64,000 nt of DNA, taken from contig NZ_BCVQ01000020.1 in the NCBI RefSeq assembly GCF_001591825.1, forward strand, positions 1 through 64,000, given 5' to 3'. Shown here piece after piece: positions 33,111-42,520 of this stretch (position 1 is the stretch's first letter; every line of letters begins with the position of its first letter). Position numbers and translations under genes: made by a program. The notes below the pieces were generated by a model. That model saw nothing but the letters and a program-made list of their open reading frames with translations. It ran no database searches and had not been told where the DNA came from. This DNA is from Rossellomorea vietnamensis NBRC 101237 (GTDB lineage: Bacteria; Bacillota; Bacilli; Bacillales; Bacillaceae_B).

Positions 33111-34427
33111 ATGAGTCTGTTTTTAAGAGGGACATTGGTGTTGGTGGTGACGGCATTCTTAGGGGAATGCCTGGAATTTATCATTAATATGATCTTGGCC
33201 AGAGAGCTCGGGGAAGCAGGGCTTGGCACATACATGTCGATTCTCCCGACGGTATTCCTGATCGTCATTTTGTCGAGCATGGAACTGCCGATCAGCCTTT
33301 CCAAATTTTTTGCAGAAAAGGAGGAAAGGTATCACAGGGGGATGCTGCACTATGCTTTCAGGTTTGCGGTCATCACGACGTGCATTCTTTTATTGATCAT
33401 GGTGATGGTTTACGCGTGGACTCCTTTATTCCAAGGCTATCACTCCGGGATTCGCTGGCTCGTCCTGATCGTGATCCCGATTGTAGCCTTCACTTCCATA
33501 ACAAGAGGGTATTTCATGGGGATCCAGAAGATGGGGAAAATCGCAGCGGCGAATTTTCTACGTAAAGGAATCCAGTTATTTTTATTGGTGTCCATCTATC
33601 AATTTTTATCCTTTGGCATCGATACATCCATCTTCATTGCCCTTGGGACGTTAATTGCCAGTGAAGTGGTGGTTTTTGTATATTTGATTCATGCTTACGT
33701 TCTTGAAATTAAGGGTAAAAGAAAGAACAGCCATTCTACACTATCAACAGGTGAAATGAGAAAGTCAGTGCTATCTGTTTCGATCCCGACCACGGTCCTT
33801 CGCATCTTCCATGCACTGACCCATGCCATACAGCCTTTTTTGATCAAATGGGCCCTCGTCCTTTCGGGGATGGGAGCGGTGGATGCGAATGAACATTTCG
33901 GGATGCTGGCGGGAATTGCCCTCACCATCGGGTTCTTTCCTTCGTTCATTGCTTTTTCGATGTTGATCGTGTTGATCCCGACCGTATCGGAAAAAGTATC
34001 ATCAAATGATTTTGATGGCATCCTGACCCACCTTAAGCAAGTGATGTGGCTCACATTGGGCTACGGTGTACCGGCCGTGATCATTTACTATACGCTCGGA
34101 GACTACATAACAGGGACGTTTTTTCACTCTGTTTCCTCCGCCTATTATTTAAAGCTGCTCTGGCCGTACTTCCTGTTTCATTTTCTGGTATTTCCCCTTC
34201 AGGCCTTTTTGATCGGCCTGGGACTGGTGAAGGATGCTCTCCTTCATACCATCTGGTCGAGTGTCTTTTCGTTTTCACTCATTTACCTGCTTGGTTCCCG
34301 TTTTGGAATGGAAGGCGTCATCCTGGGAATGAATGCGGGAGCCGTCTTGATCACCATGCTCCACTATGTGACCATCTGCAGGGAATTGGAAACGACTCTT
34401 TGGTTAAAATCAGCCATAAAAATGTAA
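33111..34427 (+). CDS. SpoVB-like polysaccharide flippase (MOP superfamily)
   Basis: An integral membrane protein of 438 aa with 12-14 predicted segments. The N-terminus (FLRGTLVLVVTAFLGECLEF; ILARELGEAGLGTYMSILPT) and the C-terminal polysaccharide-biosynthesis domain are those of the SpoVB/MurJ-related lipid-linked oligosaccharide flippases. It is shorter than the usual ~520-aa SpoVB. AGGG lies 10 bases before the ATG. It has no polysaccharide biosynthetic neighbours, so its substrate is unknown. A role in spore cortex or cell-wall precursor export is possible. Confidence 0.8.
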   Translation: MSLFLRGTLVLVVTAFLGECLEFIINMILARELGEAGLGTYMSILPTVFLIVILSSMELPISLSKFFAEKEERYHRGMLHYAFRFAVITTCILLLIMVMVYAWTPLFQGYHSGIRWLVLIVIPIVAFTSITRGYFMGIQKMGKIAAANFLRKGIQLFLLVSIYQFLSFGIDTSIFIALGTLIASEVVVFVYLIHAYVLEIKGKRKNSHSTLSTGEMRKSVLSVSIPTTVLRIFHALTHAIQPFLIKWALVLSGMGAVDANEHFGMLAGIALTIGFFPSFIAFSMLIVLIPTVSEKVSSNDFDGILTHLKQVMWLTLGYGVPAVIIYYTLGDYITGTFFHSVSSAYYLKLLWPYFLFHFLVFPLQAFLIGLGLVKDALLHTIWSSVFSFSLIYLLGSRFGMEGVILGMNAGAVLITMLHYVTICRELETTLWLKSAIKM

Positions 34428-34435
34428 ACTATACA

Positions 34436-34470
34436 AAACAAATGTGCGAGCGTGAGGCATTTGTTTTGCA
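34436..34470 (+). terminator. Hairpin after the flippase gene
   Basis: CAAAACAAATG and CATTTGTTTTG form an 11-bp stem. No clean T-run follows the 3' arm, so it may be a weak terminator. A copy of AGGGACGGACCT follows at 34476. Confidence 0.55.
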
Positions 34471-34475
34471 ATAGG

Positions 34476-34487
34476 AGGGACGGACCT
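34476..34487. repeat. AGGTCCGTCCCT element, single copy
   Basis: Exact reverse-complement copy (AGGGACGGACCT) of the 12-mer found ten times in this window, here followed by TTTT and without a partner arm. Confidence 0.7.
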
Positions 34488-34570
34488 TTTATTCTATTTG
34501 TAATCTGTAACACCTACATACCATTCTTTTGTTATGATGGCTGATTTCATAACCTTTAAAGGAGAAATAT

Positions 34571-36463
34571 ATGATCGATTCTATTTTATTTAACATCATG
34601 TTAGTTGGAGTACTCGGGATCGCTTCCCAATGGCTTGCCTGGAGATTCAGGCTGCCGGCCATCGTCGTCATGTCGATTGTCGGACTGCTCGTAGGTCCGA
34701 TCTTCGGCCTCATCAATCCTAAGGACGATTTTGGGGAAGTGTTTAAACCCATCATTTCGATGGCTGTTGCCATCATCCTCTTTGAGGGAAGCTTGAATCT
34801 TGATTTCCGCGAAGTGAGGGGACTCGGGAAACCGGTCTTCAGGATTGTGACGTTCGGAGCCCTCCTTGCCTGGATACTCGGTTCCCTTGGAGCCCATTAT
34901 GTTGCAGGATTATCGTGGGCTGTGGCCTTCGTGATCGGAGGATTATTCATCGTAACGGGTCCAACGGTCATCCTTCCGCTGCTCAGGCAGGCGAAGCTTA
35001 AGCCGAGACCTGCAGCAATCCTGAAGTGGGAAGGGATCGTCGTCGACCCATTCGGCGCATTGATCGCGGTATTTGCCTTTGAAATCATCAACTTTTTGAT
35101 CAGTGACGATGTAACGGGATTATCATTACTATTATTCTTTGCCGCATCCCTGTTTGCCGTCGTATTTGGATGGGCGCTCGGGAAATTCACAGGCTTTATC
35201 TTTGAAAATGGACATGTTCCGGAATTCCTTAAGTCACCTGTCGTGTTCGCACTTGTCCTTGCCTGTTTCACGATTTCGGATCATATTACACATGAAACCG
35301 GCCTCCTTGCTGTAACGGCCATGGGGATGACGTTAGCGAATATGCATATTTCATCCATCGACGACATGCGTCACTTTAAGGAAAATATATCGGTGCTGCT
35401 CATATCGACCATATTCGTGATGCTGACGGCTTCCTTAACCGTCGATACCTTATTCCAGATCTTCAATTGGAATATCATCGCATTCGTCCTGCTCATGCTA
35501 TTCATCGTACGGCCCGTGTCCATCTGGCTTTCCACGATAGGGACGGACCTCTCCGTCAGGGAGAAGATCCTTGTGGGATGGATCGCACCGAGGGGAATCG
35601 TAGCCTTGACCGTATCAAGCTACTTTGCATCGGTATTGTTGGAGAAGGGGTTCGAGGATGCGAAGATTTTGACATCCCTCACATTCGCCCTTGTATTCTC
35701 AACCGTATGCGCGCATGGATTCTCGATTAAATGGCTGGCTAAGAAACTGGATCTGGCCATCAGCGAGCAGCCGGGAGTCATGATTGTCGGAGGAAGCAAG
35801 TACAGTACCGAATTTGCCAAAACCCTTCAGGATATGAAGATACCCGTCCTAATTACGGATTCATCCTGGCAGCGGTTGTTTTCGGTGAGGAAAGCAGGGA
35901 TCCCATTTTATAGAGGAGAGATCCTGTCAGAACAAACCGAGTATTATCTGGACATGACTCCTTATGAGTATATGATTGCGGCGACGGAGCTTGATTCCTA
36001 TAATGCCCTTGTATGTACGACATTCGTGCCTGAGGTCGGCAGGAATAACCTGTTCCAGCTAAGCCTCAGAAGTAAGAATGATGATGATCTTGAGGACATG
36101 GTCCATACGATTGGAGGACGTATCCTTTTCCAAAATCATGTGACGTGGGAAGAGCTGAATAAACGTGTCGAACGAGGGGACGTCTTCAGGAAAACGAATA
36201 TTACGGAGAAATATACCTTTGAAGAGTATCTGAAAGAACGGGATGAAAATACCCTTTTACTGTTTGCTCATAAACCAACGGGCAGAATTGAGTTCTTTAC
36301 AGAAGGTTCTTCGCCGAAGATCGAGCAGGGAGATGTCATTGTCAGCCTGACTCAGCCATGTAAAGAGCTGAACAAGATCCAGGAAAAGCTGACCGTTCAG
36401 CGGGAAACGAAAGCAAAGGAAGACAAAAAGAAAGCAGATAAACCGAAAGAAAGCGCCGATTGA
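34571..36463 (+). CDS. CPA1-type cation:proton antiporter with TrkA domains
   Basis: A 630-aa protein with an N-terminal sodium/hydrogen exchanger domain (about 13 membrane segments, residues 1-395) containing the conserved ion-path regions VTGPTVILPLL and GWIAPRGIVALTVSSYF. The cytoplasmic part has a TrkA-N-like Rossmann domain (VMIVGGSKYSTEFAK) and a TrkA-C-like domain (PTGRIEFFTEGSSPKIEQGD). It ends in a Lys-rich tail. Such fusions usually exchange K+ or Na+ for H+ under nucleotide or ligand control. AAAGGAG precedes the ATG. Confidence 0.88.
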   Translation: MIDSILFNIMLVGVLGIASQWLAWRFRLPAIVVMSIVGLLVGPIFGLINPKDDFGEVFKPIISMAVAIILFEGSLNLDFREVRGLGKPVFRIVTFGALLAWILGSLGAHYVAGLSWAVAFVIGGLFIVTGPTVILPLLRQAKLKPRPAAILKWEGIVVDPFGALIAVFAFEIINFLISDDVTGLSLLLFFAASLFAVVFGWALGKFTGFIFENGHVPEFLKSPVVFALVLACFTISDHITHETGLLAVTAMGMTLANMHISSIDDMRHFKENISVLLISTIFVMLTASLTVDTLFQIFNWNIIAFVLLMLFIVRPVSIWLSTIGTDLSVREKILVGWIAPRGIVALTVSSYFASVLLEKGFEDAKILTSLTFALVFSTVCAHGFSIKWLAKKLDLAISEQPGVMIVGGSKYSTEFAKTLQDMKIPVLITDSSWQRLFSVRKAGIPFYRGEILSEQTEYYLDMTPYEYMIAATELDSYNALVCTTFVPEVGRNNLFQLSLRSKNDDDLEDMVHTIGGRILFQNHVTWEELNKRVERGDVFRKTNITEKYTFEEYLKERDENTLLLFAHKPTGRIEFFTEGSSPKIEQGDVIVSLTQPCKELNKIQEKLTVQRETKAKEDKKKADKPKESAD

Positions 36464-36480
36464 GTCGGCGCTTTCTTTTA
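36448..36480 (+). terminator. Terminator of the antiporter gene
   Basis: AAAGCGCCGA-TTGA-GTCGGCGCTTT, followed by CTTTTA. The 5' arm overlaps the last antiporter codons and the 3' side reaches the stop codon of the small leftward gene. Confidence 0.8.
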
Positions 36481-36612
36481 CTTTTTACCGGTATCCTGTT
36501 CTCCAAGCATCTGTTTCACCTGATTGTAAGTGAGGCCTGAATGGGCGTTCTGACGTTTGACTTCATCAATATCCGTCCCTGTCTTCGTTACCTTTTTGTT
36601 TGGCTGATCCAT
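36478..36612 (-). CDS. 44-aa protein resembling gamma-type SASP repeats
   Basis: A short gene with a strong AGGGGGTG ribosome binding site 5 bases before its ATG. The product, MDQPNKKVTKTGTDIDEVKRQ followed by NAHSGLTYNQVKQMLGEQ, is Gln/Asn/Lys-rich. The T-D-x-x-x-V-K-x-Q-N-x-x-S pattern resembles the repeat unit of SspE-type (gamma) small acid-soluble spore proteins. It has only one such unit, so a spore role is a guess. It is convergent with the antiporter gene. Confidence 0.6.
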   Translation of the reverse strand: MDQPNKKVTKTGTDIDEVKRQNAHSGLTYNQVKQMLGEQDTGKK

Positions 36613-36666
36613 GCTGACACCCCCTGTACTTAATGTCAGTCAGGGGAGGTCATTCTATGCAAGAAT

Positions 36667-36701
36667 AAAGGTCCGTCCCTCCGTTTGAGGGACGGACCTT
36701 C
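36667..36701. terminator. Bidirectional terminator built from AGGTCCGTCCCT arms
   Basis: AGGTCCGTCCCT (36669-36680) and its exact complement (36688-36699) form a 13-bp stem with a 7-base loop. Read leftward it is followed by TTTATTCTT and so terminates the TspO-like gene whose stop is at 36705. Confidence 0.8.
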
Positions 36702-36704
36702 GAA

Positions 36705-37424
36705 TCATTTACGTGTACGCTTGTAGACCAGATCAAAGATCAGGATGATGACGGCAAGGGCATAGGCGGTATATGAATAGGTGGAGTGATCTTCCATATT
36801 CTTGACGCCGATACCGATAAAGGCCCATACAAATACGAGTGGGTATAGGAGATCATGCTGGGTGATACGGAACCAGAAGGCAAGGACAGTGGCGACAATC
36901 AATCCCAGATAAGCCCAGACAAGCTCGGAAATCCCGAATCCGTTCCAGCCGATATCCGTTAAATAATAGGTGATATTCACAATCGTCGCAATCGAAATCC
37001 ATCCTAGATAAATCGAGAAAGGGGCCGAATCCAAGAGGGACGGACCTGTGCTCTTCACCCGTTTATACAGGGCGATAAGGGTTAATAAAAGTCCGAGCAT
37101 AACAAACACGGAAACGAGAAAATAATTATAGTGCCATACCAGGATCCATCCAGAATTCAAAAGGCAGCTGAGGACAAATAGACCGCTTGTTTCCTGATAA
37201 AGCGGGAGCTCCCGTCTTGCTTTAGGGAATTGTCGGATGATCCAGATGGCGAGCAGAAGGTAAATGAGGCTCCAAATGGAAAAAACATAGCCTGCAGGAG
37301 TGATCATGATATCCAGCCGGTCACTGATTTCGCTCGTGGATTGATTGTTCAAAGGCAGTGTGACAGCCAGCGTATTCATGACAATCACCAATGCGAAGGC
37401 TAGAATATTTAAAATCAACTTCAT
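36705..37424 (-). CDS. TspO/MBR-like tryptophan-rich membrane protein
   Basis: A 239-aa membrane protein with about seven hydrophobic segments, the longer Bacillus type often annotated as tryptophan-rich sensory protein. Typical stretches are ITPAGYVFSIWSLIYLLLAI, LNSGWILVWHY and YLGWISIATIVNITYYL. GGGGG precedes the ATG at good spacing. An exact 12-mer AGGTCCGTCCCT (37036-37047) lies inside the coding region, where it encodes part of STGPSLLDS. The ligand is unknown; TspO proteins bind tetrapyrroles. It stands alone. Confidence 0.8.
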   Translation of the reverse strand: MKLILNILAFALVIVMNTLAVTLPLNNQSTSEISDRLDIMITPAGYVFSIWSLIYLLLAIWIIRQFPKARRELPLYQETSGLFVLSCLLNSGWILVWHYNYFLVSVFVMLGLLLTLIALYKRVKSTGPSLLDSAPFSIYLGWISIATIVNITYYLTDIGWNGFGISELVWAYLGLIVATVLAFWFRITQHDLLYPLVFVWAFIGIGVKNMEDHSTYSYTAYALAVIILIFDLVYKRTRK

Positions 37425-37637
37425 AATGTATCCCCCTTGAAAAATAATGGTGATGCAGGAAAGGATCCCTTTCGAGACCTGTTGTTTGCTATATACTATT
37501 CCACTTTTATCCGTTTAAAAACCAAATGAAGAGAGTTTAGGTAAAAGGAATTGTAAAAGATCATGAAGGATTTAGAGGTTTTATCGAGAATTAAAAATAG
37601 GATAGGGACAATTTACATATTACATTAGGGGGACATT

Positions 37638-39425
37638 ATGGACCATACAACTCATACATATTCAACAGTTTGGAATTTAGATGTTTTTTTCCAAGGAGGA
37701 AGTGAATCACAGGAATTCAGGAATCATCTCGATACATTGGAAAAGAAGAAAAATGATTTCGCAGAGAATGCGCTTGCCTTTCACCCGCCTCAATCGGCGA
37801 ACGATGGGGAGCTGGTGTGGAAGCTCATTGATGAAGCGAAGGACGTGATGTTGTATTTGCGCCAGGCCGGTGCTTTTGTCAGCTGTCTGGAAGCTCAGAA
37901 CATGCATGACCGTAAGGCGGATGCTCTCAGAAGCGAAGTGACAACCCTGAGTGCCGATTTCTCATCAACCTTCACGAAATTCCAGCAGCAGCTTTCAGAT
38001 TGCAGGGAAGAAGTGTGGGAAGAATTGCTGAAGCATGATCGCCTGAGTGAAATCACGTTTGTGCTGAATGAGTGGAGACAAAAAGCGAAGGACAAGCTTT
38101 CAAGCAGTGAGGAATCCTTAATCCAGGCATTGGCCGTCGACGGATATCACGGCTGGGGACAGATGTACGACACGATCGTCGGTGCGATGGACATTACTCA
38201 CGACGGAAAAAGCCTTTCGGTGGGACAGGCCAATAATCTTCTATCAAGCCCCGATGCGAAAACACGTAAAGAGGTTTTTGATAAACTGGAGAACGCATGG
38301 GCACAGAATGAAGAGCTTTTTGCCCGTACCCTTAATCATCTTGGCGGCTTCCGCTTGAATGTGTATAAAAAGCGGGGCTGGGACGAATTGATGAAGGAGC
38401 CCCTTGAGTACAACCGAATGAAGCAGGAAACCCTGGACGCCATGTGGGGGGCCATCAGCAAAAACAAAAAGCCTTTCGTCCAGTATCTGGACCGGAAAGC
38501 GAAATTGATCGGCAAGGACAAACTGGACTGGTATGACCTGGACGCTCCGGTGGCGGAATCGACGAGCACGATGTCATACGATGAAGGAGCGAAATTCATC
38601 CTGAAACAGTTCGCCCGTTTCGGAAGTGAAATGGCCCAGTTTGCAGAGAAGGCCTTCGAGGATGAGTGGATCGAAGCAGAGGACCGTTCAGGAAAACGTC
38701 CCGGCGGCTTCTGTACATCATTCCCGTTAAGTGATCAGTCACGGATTTTCATGACGTACTCAGGCTCGATGTCGAATGTTTCGACACTCGCCCATGAATT
38801 GGGCCATGCGTTCCATTCCTATGCGTTAAAGCCAATGCATACGTTGAATCGCAATTACGCCATGAATGTCGCAGAAACGGCCTCGACTTTTGCCGAAATG
38901 ATTGTGGCGGATGCAGCCGTGAAGGAAGCGGAAACGAAGGAAGAAAAGATTGCCCTTGTCGAAGATAAACTTCAGAGGAGCGTCGCGTTCTTTATGAATA
39001 TCCATGCCCGCTTCTTATTCGAAACCCGTTTCTATGAAGCACGCAAAAAAGGGGTCGTGTCTGTCGATACGTTGAACGACCTGATGGTGGAAGCCCAGAA
39101 GGAAGCATTCGCCGATTCACTGGGAGAGGTTCACCCGCGATTCTGGGCATCAAAGCTTCATTTCTATATCACCGGAGTGCCGTTCTATAACTTCCCGTAT
39201 ACATTCGGCTACCTGTTCTCACTGAGCATTTACGCGAAGGCACTGGAGTCCGGCGAAAGCTATGAAGAGAAATACATGGCCCTGCTCCGTGACACCGCCG
39301 TCATGAAAGTAGAAGACCTTGCCATGAAGCATCTGGGAGAAGACATCACCAAAGAAGCCTTCTGGCAAAAAGGAATCAACCTATGCATCGCCGATGTAGA
39401 AGAATTCCTCGAACTGACGAACTAA
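37638..39425 (+). CDS. M3-family oligoendopeptidase (PepF-like)
   Basis: A cytoplasmic zinc oligopeptidase of 595 aa. The active site is HELGH: His386, Glu387 and His390 in LAHELGHAFH, with the third zinc ligand in ETASTFAEM about 25 residues on. The N-terminal half is the helical M3 prodomain-like region (TYSTVWNLDVFFQGG at the start). AGGGGG precedes the ATG. Family members cleave 6- to 20-residue peptides for recycling. It is a single-gene unit closed by a terminator. Confidence 0.92.
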   Translation: MDHTTHTYSTVWNLDVFFQGGSESQEFRNHLDTLEKKKNDFAENALAFHPPQSANDGELVWKLIDEAKDVMLYLRQAGAFVSCLEAQNMHDRKADALRSEVTTLSADFSSTFTKFQQQLSDCREEVWEELLKHDRLSEITFVLNEWRQKAKDKLSSSEESLIQALAVDGYHGWGQMYDTIVGAMDITHDGKSLSVGQANNLLSSPDAKTRKEVFDKLENAWAQNEELFARTLNHLGGFRLNVYKKRGWDELMKEPLEYNRMKQETLDAMWGAISKNKKPFVQYLDRKAKLIGKDKLDWYDLDAPVAESTSTMSYDEGAKFILKQFARFGSEMAQFAEKAFEDEWIEAEDRSGKRPGGFCTSFPLSDQSRIFMTYSGSMSNVSTLAHELGHAFHSYALKPMHTLNRNYAMNVAETASTFAEMIVADAAVKEAETKEEKIALVEDKLQRSVAFFMNIHARFLFETRFYEARKKGVVSVDTLNDLMVEAQKEAFADSLGEVHPRFWASKLHFYITGVPFYNFPYTFGYLFSLSIYAKALESGESYEEKYMALLRDTAVMKVEDLAMKHLGEDITKEAFWQKGINLCIADVEEFLELTN

Positions 39426-39435
39426 ATAAATGTTT

Positions 39436-39472
39436 TGAGGTCCGTCCCTTGTATTGAGGGACGGACCTTTTT
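39436..39472 (+). terminator. Terminator built from AGGTCCGTCCCT arms
   Basis: AGGTCCGTCCCT (39438-39449) and its complement (39457-39468) enclose a 7-base loop and are followed by TTTTT. It ends the oligopeptidase gene. Both arms are exact copies of the dispersed 12-mer. Confidence 0.85.
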
Positions 39473-39593
39473 AATGTTCAGTCCTATCCCTCCTAAGCCT
39501 CAAGTCTGATAGTAAAATAAAGCTCCGGCTCGTTATGGGAAATCCGGAAAATAGGTAGGATAGAGACATGAAGAAGAAAGGAGGCAACAACAT

Positions 39594-39938
39594 ATGAAGA
39601 AAGTTGGATTGCTTTTAGCAGGAGGAATTGCAGGAATCGTACTGCTGGCCAATTTAGGACCGATTGTGGGGCTTGCGATCTCTTTATTGATCATGTACTA
39701 CAGCTTTAAAGGTTTCGTCAAGACAGACTCCACAGGGAAGAAAATCCTCTGGGCGCTGATCGGTCTTGCCGCATTCAGTGCGACCGTGTCAAACTTCCCG
39801 GCCATCATCGGGCTCGTTGCTCTGTATGTCCTGTATGTCATCTATAAGAACTGGAAGAAAGAAGAAGTCATCATAGAAGAAAAATCGTCTGACCCTTTCA
39901 CGAACTTTGAAAGAGAATGGTCTCAATTAAAAAACTAA
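39594..39938 (+). CDS. liaI: LiaI-like small membrane protein
   Basis: A 114-aa membrane protein with three to four hydrophobic segments and a charged C-terminal tail, the same layout as LiaI, which anchors LiaH at the membrane under cell-wall stress. The body is Gly/Ile-rich (LLLAGGIAGIVLLANLGPIV). AAGGAGG precedes the ATG. It is immediately followed by the PspA-type liaH, with 15 bases between, as in B. subtilis. Identification rests on both sequence character and gene order. Confidence 0.85.
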   Translation: MKKVGLLLAGGIAGIVLLANLGPIVGLAISLLIMYYSFKGFVKTDSTGKKILWALIGLAAFSATVSNFPAIIGLVALYVLYVIYKNWKKEEVIIEEKSSDPFTNFEREWSQLKN

Positions 39939-39953
39939 AGGAGAGATTTAATA

Positions 39954-40607
39954 ATGGCTAATTTATTTCAACGATTAAAGAATACCGTCATGTCAGACCT
40001 TCACGAAGCAATCGATAAAAAGGAAAAGAAAAACCCGATTGCCGTCCTGAATCATTACTTAAGGCAATGTGAGCAGGAAGTGGAAAAAGTAAGGAAGCTT
40101 GTCGAAAGGCAGTATCTATTAAAAGAAGAGTTTCAGAAAGAGTATCAACAGGCTTCCGTTTTAGCCGACAAACGCAAGTATCAGGCAGAGGTAGCGTCCA
40201 AAGCAAGCGAAGAAGGCCTGTATGAATTTGCCCTGCAGGAACAAAAATACTATGAAGAACGTGCCGTCCGCATCCAGGAATCCAAGCTGCAAGCGACAAA
40301 AGAGCTTGAAGAGCTTGAACGTAAATACGAAGAGATGAAGCACAAGCTGAAGGATATGTACATCAAGCGCATGGAGCTGATGGGCAGGGAAAATATCGCC
40401 CGCGCTCATAACAAAATGAACTCTGTCCTGGAATCATCTTCAGGGTATAACAATCAGGCATTTTCTAAGTTTGATGAAATTGAAACGTACTTAGACCAAC
40501 TGGAGCATGGAGTGAATTCCTCGTATTACCGAAACACGATCGACGCCAAGATCGCCAAATTGGAAAAAGAAATGAAAAATGAGGAAACAGAAGCCATTCC
40601 GTCCTGA
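39954..40607 (+). CDS. liaH: LiaH, PspA/IM30-family membrane stress protein
   Basis: A 217-aa, almost entirely coiled-coil protein of the PspA/IM30 (ESCRT-III-related) family that assembles into large rings on stressed membranes. The N-terminal LFQRLKNTVMSDLHEAIDKK and the charged heptad-rich core (KSELQ-type KLQATKELEELERKYEEMKH) are typical. AAGGAGAG precedes the ATG. It is made with LiaI from the LiaR-dependent promoter and followed by a terminator-like hairpin that should limit read-through into liaF. Confidence 0.92.
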   Translation: MANLFQRLKNTVMSDLHEAIDKKEKKNPIAVLNHYLRQCEQEVEKVRKLVERQYLLKEEFQKEYQQASVLADKRKYQAEVASKASEEGLYEFALQEQKYYEERAVRIQESKLQATKELEELERKYEEMKHKLKDMYIKRMELMGRENIARAHNKMNSVLESSSGYNNQAFSKFDEIETYLDQLEHGVNSSYYRNTIDAKIAKLEKEMKNEETEAIPS

Positions 40608-40649
40608 AACATGGTATTCTAAATGAAGAAAAACATGATAACGTAAAAA

Positions 40650-40686
40650 AAGGGGGAGCCCATGATGGGTTCACCCCGTTTTATCA
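40650..40686 (+). terminator. Weak terminator between liaH and liaF
   Basis: GGGG-GCCCAT and ATGGGT-CCCC arms with small internal mismatches are followed by GTTTTATC. It would separate high liaIH expression from low constitutive liaFSR expression. Confidence 0.6.
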
Positions 40687-40742
40687 TAGAATTTTAGCCG
40701 GTTGCGGGACGTTACATACTTAACCGGAAAGGAGGGACCCCC

Positions 40743-41474
40743 ATGTTCAATCGCTTACGCTCTGACGGGATCAGCTGGATCATCTTAATCGGGACATTAC
40801 TTATACTGCTGGAAGTCTCCTTTTATGATGGGGGGGTTCTTGTCTTTCTATCGATAGCGGCATTTTGCATTTATATCGGACGCAAGAAACTGCCGAGGAC
40901 GTCGGGGAAGATCCTGCTGTGGTTCGGGATCATCAGCTTAGCGATCAATATTTTCAATACGGTCGCATTTAAATTCCTGTTATTTGGCATTCTTCTCTTT
41001 ATCATTGTACGTTTTGCCGATTCAAAGAAACACCCGAAGTACATCACGCCGTCCATCAAGGAAACGTTTACCCAAAGCCATGAACCGCTCATGATGAAAA
41101 GATCGGCTCTTCAGAATGAGTGGTTCGGTCCGAAGCGGACGCCGGATGATGTGTACGAATGGAATGATATCAACATCCAGGGCGTCATCGGGGACTCGGT
41201 CATCGACATCGGGAATACGGTTCTTCCAAAGGGTACTTCCGTTGTATCCATACGGAATATACTGGGGAATATCGAGATTCTGATCCCATATGACGTGGAA
41301 GTGAGTGTGCATCATTCGGTCCTGGCGGGATCCATCGAAATTTTTGATGAAGTGGAACCGAAAGCGATCAATCAGTCCCTCTATTATCAAACACCGGGAT
41401 ACGATGAGGCGGTCCAGCGGGTAAAGATCATCACCTCCATGTGGATCGGGGATCTTGAGGTGAAGAGAATATGA
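40743..41474 (+). CDS. liaF: LiaF, negative regulator of LiaSR
   Basis: A 243-aa membrane protein that keeps the LiaS kinase off in unstressed cells. Four hydrophobic segments occupy residues about 10-95, and the C-terminal cytoplasmic LiaF domain (beta-rich, INIQGVIGDSVIDIGNTVLP; SVRNILGN-type VVSIRNILGNIEILIPYDV) follows. GGAGGG precedes the ATG. It overlaps liaS by ATGA. The B. subtilis liaG gene, expected just before it, is missing. Confidence 0.92.
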   Translation: MFNRLRSDGISWIILIGTLLILLEVSFYDGGVLVFLSIAAFCIYIGRKKLPRTSGKILLWFGIISLAINIFNTVAFKFLLFGILLFIIVRFADSKKHPKYITPSIKETFTQSHEPLMMKRSALQNEWFGPKRTPDDVYEWNDINIQGVIGDSVIDIGNTVLPKGTSVVSIRNILGNIEILIPYDVEVSVHHSVLAGSIEIFDEVEPKAINQSLYYQTPGYDEAVQRVKIITSMWIGDLEVKRI

Positions 41475-42520
41475 GTACGGTCAGTAAGCAGGTCGTTGCA
41501 GGTATCCTCTTTTCCCTTGTCATGGTGCTGTTTTTATCTCTTTCCTTCTTTTATTTATATCCGTTACAGGATTGGTCCCTTTTATGGGAAGTGGAAATCA
41601 TGGATATACCTGGAGCCGGGTTTATTCTCGTGTTCAGTATTATGATCGGGATTGTTTTCGGCATCCGGAGCGGATTGAAGGATAAGCGGCAGCTCCGGGA
41701 AATGGAAGATGCCCTCCATCACGTGGAGCAGGGGCGCACGATCACCATCCCTGAAACGGCAACCTCTGAGGTGCAGCAGGTGTGGAAAAAGGTCGACGCC
41801 CTTGGGAAGCATCTTACCGATCAAGCCCGGTACTCCCAGAAACTTGCCAATGAAAAAGCCGAGGAGCAGGAAAAGAGGATACAGGAAATCGTATCTCAGG
41901 AGCGGAATCGATTGGCGAGGGAATTGCATGACTCGGTCAGTCAGCAATTGTTTGCTGCATCGATGCTCATGTCGGCGATCACGGAGACACCCTCCCCCCA
42001 CAGGACCCCCCATGAAGAGAAGCAGCTGGGAATGGTCGAACAGATGATCCATCAGTCGCAGCTTGAAATGAGGGCGCTCCTCCTCCATCTTCGTCCCGTG
42101 GCGTTAAAAGGAAAGAATCTTCAAGAAGGAATGAAGGAGCTGTTGGTCGAATTAGCTCAGAAGGTCCCCCTTGAGATCGAATGGAAAATCGAAGACATGT
42201 GTCTGGATAAGGGAATTGAAGATCATTTGTTCCGGATTTTGCAGGAGTCGGTTTCGAACACACTTCGCCATGCCAAAGCGACTTCCCTCGACATCCGCCT
42301 CATTAAGAGGGAATCGATCATCATCTTGAGGGTGGTGGACGATGGCCTCGGGTTTGATGTGAATGAGTCGAAGGTGACGAGCTCGTATGGGCTTCAAAAT
42401 ATGAGGGAACGGGCCATTGAAATCGGAGGGACGTTTAAAGTCATTAGTGTGCCAAATAAGGGGACGCGATTGGAAGTGAAGGTTCCCGTTGTAGAGAATG
42501 AAGGTGAAAAGAATGATTAA
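41471..42520 (+). CDS. liaS: LiaS sensor histidine kinase
   Basis: Membrane-bound NarL-type sensor kinase of 349 aa. Two transmembrane helices (residues about 9-30 and 45-66) flank a very short extracellular loop, followed by a HAMP-like linker and coiled coil. The phosphoacceptor is His153 in [18 protein letters not shown] (HisKA_3). The ATP-binding domain shows [26 protein letters not shown] and [11 protein letters not shown]. It responds to lipid II-targeting antibiotics in relatives. It overlaps liaF and liaR at its two ends. Confidence 0.93.
   Translation: MSTVSKQVVAGILFSLVMVLFLSLSFFYLYPLQDWSLLWEVEIMDIPGAGFILVFSIMIGIVFGIRSGLKDKRQLREMEDALHHVEQGRTITIPETATSEVQQVWKKVDALGKHLTDQARYSQKLANEKAEEQEKRIQEIVSQERNRLARELHDSVSQQLFAASMLMSAITETPSPHRTPHEEKQLGMVEQMIHQSQLEMRALLLHLRPVALKGKNLQEGMKELLVELAQKVPLEIEWKIEDMCLDKGIEDHLFRILQESVSNTLRHAKATSLDIRLIKRESIIILRVVDDGLGFDVNESKVTSSYGLQNMRERAIEIGGTFKVISVPNKGTRLEVKVPVVENEGEKND

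Noticed and set aside
36580-36590. CCGTCCCTG inside the 44-aa gene
   Set aside because: It matches only part of the dispersed AGGTCCGTCCCT motif and is not counted as a copy.
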